Below, one piece after another: positions 1 through 9,277 of a DNA stretch of 64,000 nt (the stretch's first letter is position 1; every line of letters begins with the position of its first letter). Both the position numbers and the translations under genes were made by a program. The notes beneath the pieces were generated by a model, which was given only the letters and a program-made list of their open reading frames with translations, searched no databases and had not been told where the DNA came from. The stretch comes from an uncultured Bacteroidales bacterium (lineage in GTDB: Bacteria; Bacteroidota; Bacteroidia; Bacteroidales; UBA932): positions 1 to 64,000 of the forward strand of contig CANPZS010000006.1 of assembly GCA_947588835.1 (NCBI GenBank). The letters run 5' to 3'.

Positions 1-55
1 TTCCGTCCCAAAGCCGGCCCCTTTACGAAGGACCGTCCTCAAGGATTTGCATTTG

Positions 56-143
56 TCCGGAAAGACGGGTGAAGAACGCATGAAGAATGTATGAAAAACG
101 AATGAAGAACGGGTGAAAGACAGGTGAAAGACGGGCGAAAGAG
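56..143. repeat. Degenerate 11-bp tandem direct repeats (7-8 units)
   Basis: Units at 67-77, 78-88, 89-99, 100-110, 111-121, 122-132 and 133-143 follow the pattern nnnTGAARRAY, for example GGGTGAAGAAC and GAATGAAGAAC; the last unit has C in place of T. A weaker eighth unit lies at 56-66. Forward frames through it contain stops, so it is unlikely to be coding. It ends 9 bp before the first possible start of the downstream gene. The 11-bp period matches one helical turn. Function unknown. Confidence 0.8.
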
Positions 144-152
144 GGGGACTTT

Positions 153-1271
153 ATGGAAACAACGATAAAAATGAGTACCTTCGCCACAGTTAAACGAATG
201 ACCATGATTTGTTTCGATTCCGACTACATGGAAGGCGCCCATCCCAGGATTCTTGACCGTCTTGCGGAAAGCAACTTCGAACAGACGACCGGATACGGTA
301 CGGACGCACATACCGAAAATGCAAAACGGCTCATACGCAAGGCCTGCGGATGCCCTGATGCGGAAGTATTCTTCCTCGTAGGAGGCACGCAGACCAACGC
401 CACCGTAATAGACGGACTGCTAAGGCATTGGCAAGGCGTTCTCGCCGCTCCGACTGCGCATATCAACGTACATGAAGCGGGGGCCATAGAAGCCGGCGGG
501 CACAAAGTGATTACTATTGAACCGGATCCGGAGGACTGCTCGAAACTGACCGCAGAAGGGATAGCCGCCACGATAAAGACATTCTCCGACGATCCTACAT
601 GCGAGCACATGGTCGCGCCGGGAATGGTGTATATATCGCACCCGACGGAATACGGGTCGCTGTACACGCTCGGAGAGCTCGAGGCGATAAGCGCCGTCTG
701 CCGCGATGCCGGCATTCCCCTTTTCATGGACGGCGCCAGATTGGGCTATGCCCTGGCCTCCCCAGCCAACGACGCAGGCCTCAAGGACATAGCAAGGCTA
801 TGCGACATATTCTATATAGGAGGCACCAAGGTCGGAGCACTTTTCGGCGAAGCCGTAGTGATGCCGCAGCCAGGATTGATACCGCATTTCACAACGCTGA
901 TAAAACGTCACGGCGGGCTGCTCGCGAAAGGCCGCCTGCTCGGCATACAGTTCGAAGTCCTGTTTTCGGACGACGACGGAAAGCCGCTGTATGTCAGGAC
1001 AGCGGAAAACGCGATAAATACGGCGGCCCGGCTGAAAGAAATATTCCTCGGGCACGGCATAGAACTTTATATGGACTCCCCCACCAACCAGCAATTTTTC
1101 CTTTTGCCGAATGACGTCATAAAAAGACTCATGGAGGCAGGAGTGTCATTCGAGCAATGGGGGCCGCTGCGGGAGAGCGTGTCGCCGGTACGGTTCGTCA
1201 CGAGCTGGGCCACGCCGCCGGAATCGGTGGAGCGGCTGAATGAAATCCTTGACGATGCCGTCAAAATATAA
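153..1271 (+). CDS. ltaE: Low-specificity L-threonine aldolase (PLP-dependent)
   Basis: Predicted cytosolic fold-type I PLP enzyme that cleaves L-threonine or allo-threonine to glycine and acetaldehyde. Visible landmarks: an early SDYMEGAHP block, the HINVHEAG segment with the ring-stacking His (about residue 107), the DGAR motif (about 193-196), and GGTKVG with the Schiff-base Lys (about 226). The start is uncertain. The ATG at 153 follows a G-rich stretch, but family homology begins near residue 18, so ATG 198 or 204 is plausible; a weak -7-like TACCTTCG at 176-183 would favour the later start. The gene is monocistronic, preceded by the 11-bp repeat array, and converges on the truncated ATPase gene with an 8-bp gap. 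Confidence 0.88.
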   Translation: METTIKMSTFATVKRMTMICFDSDYMEGAHPRILDRLAESNFEQTTGYGTDAHTENAKRLIRKACGCPDAEVFFLVGGTQTNATVIDGLLRHWQGVLAAPTAHINVHEAGAIEAGGHKVITIEPDPEDCSKLTAEGIAATIKTFSDDPTCEHMVAPGMVYISHPTEYGSLYTLGELEAISAVCRDAGIPLFMDGARLGYALASPANDAGLKDIARLCDIFYIGGTKVGALFGEAVVMPQPGLIPHFTTLIKRHGGLLAKGRLLGIQFEVLFSDDDGKPLYVRTAENAINTAARLKEIFLGHGIELYMDSPTNQQFFLLPNDVIKRLMEAGVSFEQWGPLRESVSPVRFVTSWATPPESVERLNEILDDAVKI

Positions 1272-1279
1272 CCGGTCTA

Positions 1280-1540
1280 TCAGGAATTGAAAAGGTCATC
1301 CATCGTCACCTCGCTGTGGACGATACTGTGGTGCTTGCCTTCACCAAGGCCGAAAGTTGTGATAAAAGTGTGTACAAGCGGTTTCTTGTTTTTGGTTCTC
1401 GTATCAAAAAGCCACATCCGGTCACGAAGTTTCTTTTCATAGTCTCCTGAAATATTGAATGCCTTTTGTGAGAATTTCATTTCACATAAATGGATCAGCC
1501 GGTCAGCTCTTTCAATTATCATGTCTATCTGTCTTTGCAA
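1280..1540 (-). pseudogene. C-terminal remnant of an AAA-ATPase with PD-(D/E)XK-like domain
   Basis: The 86-aa frame resembles only the C-terminal nuclease-like domain of the long ATP-binding proteins common in Bacteroidota. It keeps the QIDMIIERAD strand, the CEMKFS (E-x-K) motif, the HTFITTFGL block and the terminal VTMDDLF. The P-loop ATPase domain and winged helix that should precede it are absent: the frame meets a stop near 1600. The first codon of the listed frame is TTG; an ATG at 1522 is the first standard start. A consensus -7 box (TATCTTTG, 1538-1545, minus strand) sits at the break point, so a small protein could still be made. The remnant is probably from a deletion or rearrangement. 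Confidence 0.7.
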
Positions 1541-1576
1541 AGATACTCTTTTTTCTTTATGGCAATAAAAATAATG

Positions 1577-1628
1577 CCGAAAAATGACCTGAGAGCTCTT
1601 TTATTAACGCCCACAGGTCACTTTTCGG
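1577..1628. repeat. Long imperfect inverted repeat (hairpin)
   Basis: Arm CCGAAAAATGACCTG (1577-1591) pairs with CAGGTCACTTTTCGG (1614-1628) over 15 positions with one mismatch. The 22-nt loop begins with the 8-bp palindrome AGAGCTCT (1592-1599). It lies upstream of the ATPase remnant in the longest non-coding stretch of the window. It could be a terminator, a mobile-element end or a structured RNA. Confidence 0.65.
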
Positions 1629-1654
1629 ATGTGTTTTCATGAGTTTTATCGCCC

Positions 1655-1688
1655 GGATGACAAACCAGCCTCACTTTGGTTTGCATCC
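1655..1688. repeat. Inverted repeat (hairpin)
   Basis: GGATG-A-CAAACCA (1655-1667) pairs with TGGTTTG-CATCC (1677-1688), leaving one bulged A. It is followed at 1688-1702 by a near-palindrome around TTCGAA. It is one of three consecutive hairpins between the ATPase remnant and tRNA-fMet. No T tract follows on either strand, so it is not an obvious terminator. Confidence 0.55.
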
Positions 1689-1710
1689 TATTCGAATTAG
1701 GACGCATAGC

Positions 1711-1740
1711 AAAAACAGGACAACCGTAAAGGCGTCCTGT
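1711..1740 (-). terminator. Intrinsic terminator of tRNA-fMet
   Basis: On the minus strand the arm ACAGGAC (1740-1734), a 12-nt loop and GTCCTGT (1721-1715) are followed directly by a run of T (1715-1711). It begins 9 nt after the tRNA 3' end, as expected for a monocistronic tRNA gene. Confidence 0.8.
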
Positions 1741-1749
1741 CATGCTTTG

Positions 1750-1822
<73 letters not shown>

Positions 1823-1834
1823 GTATTATCTGTG

Positions 1835-1842
1835 CAAAGATA
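1835..1842 (-). promoter_or_regulatory. -7 box (TATCTTTG) of tRNA-fMet
   Basis: Exact match to the Bacteroidota TAnnTTTG element, 12 bp upstream of the tRNA 5' end. A TTGG at 1861-1864 could serve as the -33 element. Confidence 0.7.
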
Positions 1843-1889
1843 CAAATTGTTTTTTAAAATCCAAGAAACCGACGGCGGCGGACATGAGA

Positions 1890-3290
1890 CTACGACAAAA
1901 AATCTATCATGCCGTCAACGTCGTCATAGTCGAACTGCCTCTGCATACCGTCAGAAAGTCGTTTTACGTTCAGTGTCTTACGTTCGGCCTCGTCGCTGCC
2001 GTTTATCGACAGGAACCTGATGCCGCGTTTCTCCGCATATTCGAACTGTCTGCGCAGTTTTACGGGATCAGGATAAATCTCGCAGGCCACTCCACTGTCC
2101 CTCAGCGCCCTGACAGCCGGAAGGATATATTTCAATTCTTCCTTTCCCATGTTGGCGAAAAGAATGCACGTGGATGAAGCGAGGTCGGACGGGAATTTGC
2201 CGAGGGCCTTGAGCACGTCGTAGATGCGGTCCGCACCGAAAGATATGCCTACGCCCGACGTGTCAGCAAGGCCGAATATGCCGGTAAGGTTGTCATAACG
2301 GCCTCCGCCGCAGATGCTTCCGATAGGATAGTCCAGCGCCTTTACTTCGAATATGGCCCCCGTGTAATAGTCCAGGCCTCTCGCCAATGAAAAATCCGCT
2401 TCGACGCTCTGGCCGATACCGGCGGCGGATATAAGCGCAAAAAGTTCCTCAGTCTCGTCCAGTCCCTTCAGTCCCGTTTCCGAAACCAGGCCCGAAGCCG
2501 AGCCGCCGTTCATTAGTGTGCGCACGGAAGAAATTTTCTCGGAAACGGTCCCGGAAAGTCCGAGCATCGTCTCTATTACGGTGACGGCCTGACCGGAAAT
2601 CCCTTTCGACAGCAATTCTTCCTCCACCTTCTCAATGCCGATCTTTTCGAGCTTGTCTATAGCCACGGTAATGTCGGTCACCATGTCCGGAGCGCCGCAT
2701 ATTTCCGCCAGGCCGGTCAATACCTTGCGGTTGTTTATCCTGACGGCGACACGTATGCCGAGCAGCGTGAACACTCTGTCCACGATCTGCACAAGTTCCA
2801 GCTCGTTAAGCAATGAGTCCGAGCCTATGGCGTCCACGTCGCATTGATAAAATTCCCTGTAGCGGCCTTTCTGAGGACGGTCGGCACGCCACACCGGCTG
2901 TATCTGGAAACGCTTGAAAGGGAAAGTGATTTCATTTCTGTGCATGACCACGTAGCGGGCAAAAGGCACCGTCAGGTCATAGCGCAGGCCCTTTTCGCAC
3001 GCCGCGGACGCAAGCGCCCTGCCGTCCAGTCCGTCCTCCGTCGTATATTTTGCCGGATCCAGCCCGGCGAAGGCGTCCCCCGAATTCAATATCCGGAACA
3101 GGAGCCTGTCGCCTTCGTCTCCGTATTTGCCGAGCAAGGTGGAGAGATTTTCCATCGACGGCGTCTCTATCTGCTGATAGCCGTATGTCCGGAACACCGA
3201 TTTTATAGTATCGAAAATCCAATTCCTTTCAGCCATCTCCGTCCGGCCGAAATCCCGCGTCCCCTTCGGTATTGAAACTGTCTGAGCCAT
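1890..3290 (-). CDS. hisS: Histidyl-tRNA synthetase
   Basis: Class II aminoacyl-tRNA synthetase charging tRNA-His. The N-terminus IPKGTRDF, the motif 2 region RADRPQKGRYREFYQCDVD, the His-specific block LARGLDYYTG and the motif 3 region GGGRYDNL are intact, followed by an anticodon-binding domain with ILFANMG. The open frame extends to an ATG at 3305, but the ATG at 3290 (MAQTVSIPKGTRDF) matches the family N-terminus and is preferred. Transcribed alone, divergently from sppA, from a TATATTTG box at 3334-3341. Confidence 0.96.
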   Translation of the reverse strand: MAQTVSIPKGTRDFGRTEMAERNWIFDTIKSVFRTYGYQQIETPSMENLSTLLGKYGDEGDRLLFRILNSGDAFAGLDPAKYTTEDGLDGRALASAACEKGLRYDLTVPFARYVVMHRNEITFPFKRFQIQPVWRADRPQKGRYREFYQCDVDAIGSDSLLNELELVQIVDRVFTLLGIRVAVRINNRKVLTGLAEICGAPDMVTDITVAIDKLEKIGIEKVEEELLSKGISGQAVTVIETMLGLSGTVSEKISSVRTLMNGGSASGLVSETGLKGLDETEELFALISAAGIGQSVEADFSLARGLDYYTGAIFEVKALDYPIGSICGGGRYDNLTGIFGLADTSGVGISFGADRIYDVLKALGKFPSDLASSTCILFANMGKEELKYILPAVRALRDSGVACEIYPDPVKLRRQFEYAEKRGIRFLSINGSDEAERKTLNVKRLSDGMQRQFDYDDVDGMIDFLS

Positions 3291-3333
3291 TGTACAAAAA
3301 GCCATAATGCCCCGTCAGAGGCCTATACGGGTG

Positions 3334-3341
3334 CAAATATA
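3334..3341 (-). promoter_or_regulatory. -7 box (TATATTTG) of hisS
   Basis: Exact TAnnTTTG on the minus strand, giving a leader of roughly 40 nt to the ATG at 3290. No convincing -33 element at the expected distance. Confidence 0.6.
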
Positions 3342-3362
3342 GACACTTTTGTCAAAAGAACA

Positions 3363-3393
3363 TTGGCGCATTCGAAAGATTGTAATAACTTTG
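3363..3393 (+). promoter_or_regulatory. Promoter of sppA (TTGG / TAACTTTG)
   Basis: TAACTTTG at 3386-3393 with TTGG at 3363-3366, start-to-start spacing 23 bp as in Bacteroidota promoters. It lies inside the longest open frame of sppA and therefore argues for the downstream ATG at 3442. Confidence 0.65.
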
Positions 3394-3441
3394 CAAGGTT
3401 ATGCGCGCCATATAATTCAGAACAACAAATATTTTGATACG

Positions 3442-5217
3442 ATGAAAGATTTTGTAAAAATGACGCTTGCCGTAATATGCGGCTTGTTTATCATGGCGGT
3501 GATAGGATTTTTCCTGTTCTTCGGCATGATCGGAGCGCTTGCGAGCGCCGGCAGCTCGAGCCCGGTGCTTCCGCGCGAAGGCATATTGGACGTCAATCTG
3601 AGCGATTTCACTTTAGGCGAACAATCCATGGAAGGCATGCCTGACATCACTTCCGGCAGTTTCAGCAGCACTCCCGTCATAGGCGTCTATGATGCGGTGC
3701 AGGCCATAAACGCCGCCGCATGGGATCCGTCGGTCAAATTCCTCTACCTGAGGGCGGACAATGTTTCCGGAGGAATTGCTACCCTGCAGGAGCTGCGCGC
3801 AAGCCTCGTCAATTTCCGCAAGAACGGAAAGGCCATCATCGCATATACCGAAAATCCCGGCAACGGCAGCTATTATCTTGCTTCGGCCGCCGACAAGATC
3901 TACATGTCGGCAGAGCACGGCGGCCAGAACATGCTGTTCGGCATTTCGGGCTCGCTTACCTATTTCAAAGATCTGCTCGACAAGCTCGGAATCAACATCC
4001 AGCTCATACGCCACGGCAAATTCAAATCCGCCGGAGAGCCTTACATACGAAGCACGCCGAGCGAGGAAAACATCCGCCAGAACCAGGAGATGATAAACTC
4101 CGTATGGGCCGACTATTCGGGCGCGATGGCCGAATCCCGCGGCATCACGGCCGAGACGCTGAACGGCCTCATCGACGGGCTTGCCCTCAACTCCCCCGAG
4201 GACTTCAAGGACAACGGACTCGTGGACGAACTCTTCACCCATGAAGAACTTGTGCACAAGCTCTGCGATCTGGCGGTGGTAGAAAAGCCTGAGGATCTCA
4301 AATTCATCAAGTTCGGCGACTACGTGACGGTGAAGGCCGCGGCCAAGACGACGAAGGCTGACAGCGAGATCGCCGTTATCTACGCCGACGGCGAAATAAC
4401 CGACGGAAACGGCACCGACGAAGTGGCGGGAGACAGGTTCGTGAATATAATCGACAAGGTGCGCAAGAACGAGAAAGTAAAAGCCGTAGTGCTCAGGGTC
4501 AATTCCCCCGGCGGCAGCGTGGTAGCCTCGTCCAAGATAAAGAGCGCCATCGACCTGCTCAAATCCGAAAAGCCCGTGGTGGCGTCGTTCGGCGATTACG
4601 CCGCTTCCGGCGGATACTGGATCTCCAACGGATGCGACTACATCTACGCCGATCCCGGCACTCTCACCGGCTCCATAGGCGTATTCAGCATCATACCGGA
4701 CCTGAGCAAGACATACAGCAACCTGCTCCGCATCAACATCAGTTCCGTCAACTCCAACAAGCACAGCGACATGCTTTCGCTTACAAGGCCTCTTGACGAT
4801 GACGAAAAGGCTTATATGCAGGCTTCCGTGGAAGACATTTACACGACTTTCGTGAACCTCGTGTCCGAAGGCCGCGACATGAGCCCGGAAAAAGTGGACG
4901 AGATAGCCCAGGGCCGCGTGTGGACCGGCGCCGATGCGTTGAAGATAGGGCTTGTGGACCAGATAGGCACTCTTGAGGCAGCCATAGGCCATGCGGCCGA
5001 CATGGCCGGACTCACCGACGGCTACAAGTTAAGCTCCTATCCTAAGCCGCTCGGCACAATAGAACAGCTGATGGCCATCTTCGGCAGCGGTTCCGACAGC
5101 GAAGACGTCCTTGCGGACACGCCTTTCAGCGCCATGGAATACGTGGTCAAAGACCTTAAAGAGGGCAGGCCTTCAACGATAATGGCCAGAATGCCCTATG
5201 ACATAGCGATAAGGTAA
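3442..5217 (+). CDS. sppA: Signal peptide peptidase SppA (long, two-domain type)
   Basis: Membrane-anchored serine protease of family S49 that degrades residual signal peptides. An N-terminal hydrophobic anchor (MTLAVICGLFIMAVIGFFLFF) precedes two S49 repeats. The general-base Lys is in the first repeat (HGKFKSAGEP) and the nucleophile Ser in the second (YAASGGYW), as in the 67-kDa E. coli type. The ATG at 3442 gives 591 aa; the frame is open back to 3349, but the promoter box at 3386-3393 lies in that extension. It ends exactly next to the stop of convergent tilS. Confidence 0.94.
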   Translation: MKDFVKMTLAVICGLFIMAVIGFFLFFGMIGALASAGSSSPVLPREGILDVNLSDFTLGEQSMEGMPDITSGSFSSTPVIGVYDAVQAINAAAWDPSVKFLYLRADNVSGGIATLQELRASLVNFRKNGKAIIAYTENPGNGSYYLASAADKIYMSAEHGGQNMLFGISGSLTYFKDLLDKLGINIQLIRHGKFKSAGEPYIRSTPSEENIRQNQEMINSVWADYSGAMAESRGITAETLNGLIDGLALNSPEDFKDNGLVDELFTHEELVHKLCDLAVVEKPEDLKFIKFGDYVTVKAAAKTTKADSEIAVIYADGEITDGNGTDEVAGDRFVNIIDKVRKNEKVKAVVLRVNSPGGSVVASSKIKSAIDLLKSEKPVVASFGDYAASGGYWISNGCDYIYADPGTLTGSIGVFSIIPDLSKTYSNLLRINISSVNSNKHSDMLSLTRPLDDDEKAYMQASVEDIYTTFVNLVSEGRDMSPEKVDEIAQGRVWTGADALKIGLVDQIGTLEAAIGHAADMAGLTDGYKLSSYPKPLGTIEQLMAIFGSGSDSEDVLADTPFSAMEYVVKDLKEGRPSTIMARMPYDIAIR

Positions 5218-6594
5218 TCAAACGATACGCACAGTCACGACCCGCCCGGTCGAGGCCGTGACTTTGAGACCGTCGTCTATCCTGCCGAAGCCCGGAACTG
5301 CCGCCACATGGCTTTCCTCCGCCGAAGCGACGAGGACGACGGTTTTCTCTTTGACTGTCACCGGAACTCCGAGGTCAGTGAAGAAATCGCTGAGCTTTTT
5401 CCGTCCCTTCATCCCGAACGGACGGAACCAGTCCCCGGCCTTCCACAGGCGTACGGAGAAAGGGAAAGGCAGGCGTTCTGCATCGAAGGCCACCATGCCC
5501 GGAGGCATCCGCAGGGACATGCCGCCGTCATAAGGAAACGTTTCTACGCAAATGCCGCAGGGACCGGCATCATATATCCCAGCCCCGGCCACTTGCACGG
5601 GGAGCGGAACAGTATCCGCGGACGCATCGCGCGGCACGAACCGGAGCCGCCCGCGCGAAGAGACAAGGACATGGCGGTCCGAAAAGAATTTCCTGCCCGA
5701 GAAAGTCCCATCACATGAGAAAACGAGCCCCGACACATCCCGTATGACCGGGCCGCCGAAGCCGCGCCCGGACATTATTCTGTACAGCAGATATTCCCTG
5801 TGCGGAGCCGCGGCCAGCTTGTCGGCCAATATCTCGTCCCCCTCCGTCACTTTGTCGTTCCATTCGCGGAACCAGTCGTCAGTGACGGCGGCCGCATCCG
5901 CGAAATGCCCCATGTCAGCATTCAGCGTGGACACGAAAGAAGGATTGAGCTCTTTCAGCAAAGGGAAAACTTTGTTGCGTATGACATTCCTGCGGCAGTC
6001 GTTCTTTGCGTTGGTGCTGTCGGTGCGGTACGAAACGGCATTGCGTTCGGCGAAAGCCGTTATCTCATCTCTCTCAAAGCCGAGCATCGGCCTTATCAAT
6101 AAATCATTCTCCCCCGCCCCGGCCACAGGGATGCGCGATATCCGCCGCATGCCCATGATGCCTTTCATGCCCGTGCCCCTCAGCAGATTGAGGAACAGAG
6201 TCTCGGCGTTGTCGTTGGCGTTGTGGGCCACCGCGACGGCCGCATAGCCGTATTCCCTGCACAAAGAGAGGAACCATCCGTAACGTTGTTCCCTTGCGGC
6301 CATCTCCACGCTTACGTCATTCCCTGCGACGTATCCGAGGGTATCGAAATCTTTTTTGTGAAAAACCGCGCCGCAGGCTTCCGACCATTCCCTTACGAGC
6401 CGTTCGTCCCCGTCGCTTTCATCTCCGCGCAGATGGAAATTGCAGTGCGCCACCGCGAAAGGCACCTGTCCACAGCAGCGGAACAGCTCCGCCATGCACA
6501 TGGAGTCCGGTCCCCCGCTGACGGCAAGCAGCACGGGGCCTTCGGGGATTCCGGCGAGAATGTCCCTGATCAGGATATTGAACCGCTCCTGCAT
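5218..6594 (-). CDS. tilS: tRNA(Ile)-lysidine synthase
   Basis: N-type PP-loop ATP pyrophosphatase that converts C34 of the CAT-anticodon tRNA-Ile to lysidine, so that it reads AUA. The PP-loop LAVSGGPDSM is at about residues 23-32, followed by the HCNFHLRG and HNANDNAETL motifs and a C-terminal substrate-binding region containing DWFRPFGMKGRKKLSDFF. Length (458 aa) is normal. It starts 3 bp after the DUF3078 gene and is probably last in the proS-DUF3078-tilS unit. Confidence 0.95.
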   Translation of the reverse strand: MQERFNILIRDILAGIPEGPVLLAVSGGPDSMCMAELFRCCGQVPFAVAHCNFHLRGDESDGDERLVREWSEACGAVFHKKDFDTLGYVAGNDVSVEMAAREQRYGWFLSLCREYGYAAVAVAHNANDNAETLFLNLLRGTGMKGIMGMRRISRIPVAGAGENDLLIRPMLGFERDEITAFAERNAVSYRTDSTNAKNDCRRNVIRNKVFPLLKELNPSFVSTLNADMGHFADAAAVTDDWFREWNDKVTEGDEILADKLAAAPHREYLLYRIMSGRGFGGPVIRDVSGLVFSCDGTFSGRKFFSDRHVLVSSRGRLRFVPRDASADTVPLPVQVAGAGIYDAGPCGICVETFPYDGGMSLRMPPGMVAFDAERLPFPFSVRLWKAGDWFRPFGMKGRKKLSDFFTDLGVPVTVKEKTVVLVASAEESHVAAVPGFGRIDDGLKVTASTGRVVTVRIV

Positions 6595-6597
6595 GCG

Positions 6598-7638
6598 CTA
6601 TTTTGCCGAAGAGAACGAATATGAAAATCCGAATCCGACATATTCCTTGAACTGAAGCCTCCTGCGCAATACGCCGCCTTCGTCGGCTATATGGACTTTG
6701 TCGTCATATATCATGTTGGTAGTCAAGGTGAAAGCTATATATTTGGCGAGCTGCCAAGTGATCATGTTGTCCCAGTTGACGCGCATGTTCTGCGGCTTGT
6801 CGAGATAGTCCGAGAACAGCACCAGCTGCGTGGAATATTTGAAGGTCTCGTTTATGTTGACCTTTATGTCGGCCTTCAGCTGGGCGCCGAGCTCGAAACG
6901 GACGGGACGGTAAAATTCCGGACGGATTTCTTCCGCGGTCTCTCTGTACTCGTCTTTCAGTTCCATGCCGTATGTGCTCCTGAGTCCGGGGATATTCACT
7001 ATCACGAGGCCGCCGGTCAACGGGGCCATGTTCACGGTGAGCCAATTGCCCGGCACCCAGTCCACGCCGAGGCCGAGGTCTATGTAAGCGGGGGCGAAGG
7101 AGCCGGCCTTGAGTTCGCGGCTTTTCTTCCATGCCTCGTGCGGGCTCATGGTCTCAAGCATCTCAGATGAAGGCGTGCCGTATTTGTAATTGTTGGCGAA
7201 CTGCGTCTTCAGGTTGAACGATGCCGTATAATTAAGATTCCTGGCCGCCACGTAGCCGAGCTTGCTTTCAAAATAGAAACGGTCTTTGTTGCCCTGGATG
7301 ATGGGCTTGTCGGCCGAATAAATGAAACCGTAGTCCATCTGCAGCCTGTTCGTCCATGACAGTTTGTCCCTCTTGTAATTGGCGTTGGCGTCCACGTAGG
7401 AAGCCAGCGTGACGGTATTGTAGCCTCCTGCGACCCAGTTGGTCAGCGATGTCTGGCCGAAATCGAGTTTGGCGAGCAGCGACCTGTTCCAATACTGCGG
7501 CTTCGGGGCCGGCGTCCCGGTCTCCTGCGCTTCCATAAGCGTTTTCGCCGCTTCGGCGGCCGCATCGTTTATGTTCTGGGCTCCGGCATGCGCGCAAGCC
7601 ACCGCGAGCATTATCGCAAATGTTATTTTGCCTTTCAT
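6598..7638 (-). CDS. DUF3078 outer-membrane beta-barrel protein
   Basis: A signal peptide (MKGKITFAIMLAVACAHAGA, cut before QNINDA) is followed by alternating amphipathic strands ending in the aromatic FGFSYSF, typical of a beta-barrel inserted in the outer membrane. The opening W-x-N motif with a GQTSLTNWVAGG segment matches the Bacteroidota DUF3078 family. No enzymatic motif; function is unknown. Sandwiched between proS (55 bp upstream) and tilS (3 bp downstream) on the same strand. Confidence 0.82.
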   Translation of the reverse strand: MKGKITFAIMLAVACAHAGAQNINDAAAEAAKTLMEAQETGTPAPKPQYWNRSLLAKLDFGQTSLTNWVAGGYNTVTLASYVDANANYKRDKLSWTNRLQMDYGFIYSADKPIIQGNKDRFYFESKLGYVAARNLNYTASFNLKTQFANNYKYGTPSSEMLETMSPHEAWKKSRELKAGSFAPAYIDLGLGVDWVPGNWLTVNMAPLTGGLVIVNIPGLRSTYGMELKDEYRETAEEIRPEFYRPVRFELGAQLKADIKVNINETFKYSTQLVLFSDYLDKPQNMRVNWDNMITWQLAKYIAFTLTTNMIYDDKVHIADEGGVLRRRLQFKEYVGFGFSYSFSSAK

Positions 7639-7693
7639 AACAAACTGATTTTATGCAATATGTAGATATACGCCGCGGACAGCCGGACCGCCG

Positions 7694-9172
7694 TCAATAG
7701 GAACGGGCGAACAGGACTCTCCTGTGCGAAGGTTTGCCGGTATATATGCATTTGCCTTCTTCCTCGCATACGGCGCTGTCGATAGGGATGCAGCGTATGG
7801 TGGCCTTGGTCTCCTCCTGGATCTTCACTTCCGTCTCAGCCGTGCCGTCCCAATGGGCCTGTATGAAACCGCCTTTTTCGATCAGTTCCTTGAATTCGTC
7901 CCAGGTATCGGCCTTCACTATGTTTTCGTCACGGAATTTGAGAGCCTTGGCATATATGTTCTTCTGGATGTCGTCGAGCATATCCGCCACTCTGCCGGCG
8001 AGCCTTTCCACGGGCACGGACTCTTTTTCGAGGGTGTCGCGGCGGTGTACTTCCGCAGTGCCGTTTTCCAGATCCCTCGGTCCCATGGCGATGCGGACGG
8101 GCACGCCCTTGAGTTCCCATTCGGCGAATTTGAAGCCGGGGCGCAGCGTGTCCCTGTCGTCTATCTCCACTGAATGGCCGGCGTCCTCAAGCGACTTTTT
8201 CAATGCGTGCATTTCCGAGAGCACCGCTCCGTGTTCGTCGTCCGTCTTGTATATGGGCACCATCACCACCTGTATGGGGGCGAGGGCCGGAGGAAGCACC
8301 AGGCCGTTGTCGTCTCCGTGGGCCATGACCAGCGCGCCCATCAGACGCGTGGAGACTCCCCACGAGGAAGCCCATACGTATTGCAGATTGCCTTCCTTGT
8401 CGGCATACTGGACATCGAAAGACTTGGCGAAATTCTGTCCGAGGAAATGGGAGGTGCCGGCCTGCAGCGCCTTTCCATCCTGCATCAGAGCCTCGATGCA
8501 AAGGGTATCCAAAGCCCCGGCGAACCTTTCGTTGGGGCTCTTGTGCCCTACGACCACCGGCATGGACATATATTTGCGGGCGAACTCGGCATAGACCTGC
8601 ACCATGCGCATGGCCTCGTCCTGCGCTTCCTGCGCGGTGGCGTGGGCAGTGTGCCCTTCCTGCCACAGGAATTCGGCGGTGCGCAGAAACAGCCTCGTGC
8701 GCATCTCCCAGCGCATCACGTTGCACCATTGGTTGCAAAGTATGGGCAGGTCCCTCCAGGAGTGTATCCAATTTTTATAGGTACTCCAGATGATCGTTTC
8801 GGAAGTGGGCCTCACTATCAGTTCTTCTTCCAGCCTGGCGGACGGATCGACCACCACTCCGGGCCCATCCGGATCTGACATGAGCCTGTGATGCGTCACC
8901 ACGGCGCATTCCTTGGCGAAGCCCTCCACGTGCTCGGCCTCCCTGCTAAAGAAAGACTTCGGAATCAGAAGCGGGAAATAGGCGTTTTTGACACCCGTCC
9001 GCTTGAACATGCCGTCCAGGATTCCCTGCATCTTCTCCCATATCGCATATCCGTAAGGCTTGATGACCATGCATCCCCTTACGGGAGACTGTTCCGCCAG
9101 ATCGGCTTTCACTACGATATCATTGTACCATTGGGAATAATTTTCAGACCTGCCTGTAATATCTTTTGCCAT
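7694..9172 (-). CDS. proS: Prolyl-tRNA synthetase (archaeal/eukaryal-like type)
   Basis: Class II synthetase charging tRNA-Pro. At 492 aa it lacks the bacterial insertion editing domain and has the extra C-terminal zinc-type extension ending in an aromatic Tyr (VLFARSY) seen in the archaeal/eukaryal-like form. Motif 2 ([16 protein letters not shown]), [23 protein letters not shown] and the motif 3 area with [14 protein letters not shown] are present. A TATCTTTG box at 9278-9285 implies a leader of about 100 nt, rich in A on the sense strand near the start. Confidence 0.96.
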   Translation of the reverse strand: MAKDITGRSENYSQWYNDIVVKADLAEQSPVRGCMVIKPYGYAIWEKMQGILDGMFKRTGVKNAYFPLLIPKSFFSREAEHVEGFAKECAVVTHHRLMSDPDGPGVVVDPSARLEEELIVRPTSETIIWSTYKNWIHSWRDLPILCNQWCNVMRWEMRTRLFLRTAEFLWQEGHTAHATAQEAQDEAMRMVQVYAEFARKYMSMPVVVGHKSPNERFAGALDTLCIEALMQDGKALQAGTSHFLGQNFAKSFDVQYADKEGNLQYVWASSWGVSTRLMGALVMAHGDDNGLVLPPALAPIQVVMVPIYKTDDEHGAVLSEMHALKKSLEDAGHSVEIDDRDTLRPGFKFAEWELKGVPVRIAMGPRDLENGTAEVHRRDTLEKESVPVERLAGRVADMLDDIQKNIYAKALKFRDENIVKADTWDEFKELIEKGGFIQAHWDGTAETEVKIQEETKATIRCIPIDSAVCEEEGKCIYTGKPSHRRVLFARSY

Positions 9173-9277
9173 TTCTTTGCCTTTCAGTTTTTGTTTTTCG
9201 TTGATTTTTTCTTAATATTGGCCCTGAAGCGATACAAGGTATAATAATTGCAATATGCTTCTATGCGGCTATGAACG

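Noticed and set aside
3613-4992. Open frame of about 459 codons antisense to sppA
   Set aside because: Covers both catalytic repeats of SppA in the opposite sense and resembles no protein; a shadow of codon bias.
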